A stretch of DNA of 64,000 nt. It comes from Odiellus spinosus (Eukaryota; Arthropoda; Arachnida; Opiliones; Phalangiidae). The position numbers and the translations under genes are program-made. The stretch is taken from the NCBI GenBank assembly GCA_963920705.1, contig OY987229.1, forward strand, positions 17,985,728 through 18,049,727, given 5' to 3'. Shown here in pieces: positions 63,829 to 64,000 of the stretch. Each line of letters opens with the position of its first letter. The first letter of the stretch is position 1. Under the pieces are notes generated by a model, which was not told where the DNA came from, made no database searches, and was given only the letters and a program-made list of their open reading frames with translations.

Positions 63829-64000
63829 GGTCACTCAGACACTTGCCATTTTTTTCATGTGTACGGAGTTTGCAATTTTCAAGAGATTTCACGAATATAA
63901 TCTATTTTTGAGAGAGATTTATGGATTTTAATGATAACTTTCCATAGAGACTAGAGAGATTTCGGCCAAATTGTACGGATTTCGGTAAGTGTCGGACCCC

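Larger units (their letters stand above)
58067..64000. other. Intergenic region with tandem repeats and MITEs
   Basis: It holds a 30-bp tandem array (58300-58785), a fold-back element (59519-59840) and a MITE with perfect termini (63589-63828). Diverged copies of the 'aatacacaa' dispersed repeat lie at 61575-61650 and 62870-62945. The open frames at 60834-61016, 62223-62429 and 63674-63911 are short and unsupported. Confidence 0.5.

Overview
This is a eukaryotic nuclear window from an animal. The evidence is multi-exon genes with GT-AG introns, mostly 50-80 nt but some over 1 kb, AT-rich spacers, and many short inverted-repeat elements. Orthologues of EEA1, SLC35E3, LSM8, DNAH12 and NOL8 are recognisable. 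An axonemal dynein implies motile cilia or flagellated sperm. I cannot name the species; an invertebrate is likely from the compact introns and gene lengths. All gene models were spliced by eye. They were accepted only where the reading phase closed across every junction.

Layout. 1-4938 is non-coding, probably an intron or upstream region of a sorting-nexin gene whose last exon is 4939-5172 (+). 5173-7945 is spacer with nested MITEs. 7946-44496 is a gene-dense block of alternating strands: EEA1 (-), SLC35E3 (+), an unrecognised SQ-rich coiled-coil gene (-), LSM8 (+), DNAH12 (-, 39 exons over 19.6 kb), a small unrecognised coiled-coil gene (+) and NOL8 (-). A six-cysteine secreted-protein gene (+) follows at 45338-49177; its first intron holds a 1.5-kb, 27-bp tandem array. 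49178-64000 is gene-poor and carries satellites, fold-back elements and two orphan open reading frames.

In the dense block, neighbours are strictly head-to-head or tail-to-tail. Divergent start codons lie 234-585 bp apart. Convergent stop codons are 1, 17 and 43 nt apart, so the 3' ends must overlap as antisense transcripts. The recognised genes are housekeeping or structural and do not form one pathway: endosome tethering (EEA1, sorting nexin), nucleotide-sugar-type transport (SLC35E3), U6 snRNP (LSM8), ciliary motility (DNAH12) and ribosome biogenesis (NOL8).

The introns and spacers hold at least six families of short inverted-repeat elements, several in multiple copies inside DNAH12 introns, plus recurrent satellites built on a TTAGGCTTAG-type core. 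I see no tRNA, rRNA, CRISPR array or prokaryotic-style operon.
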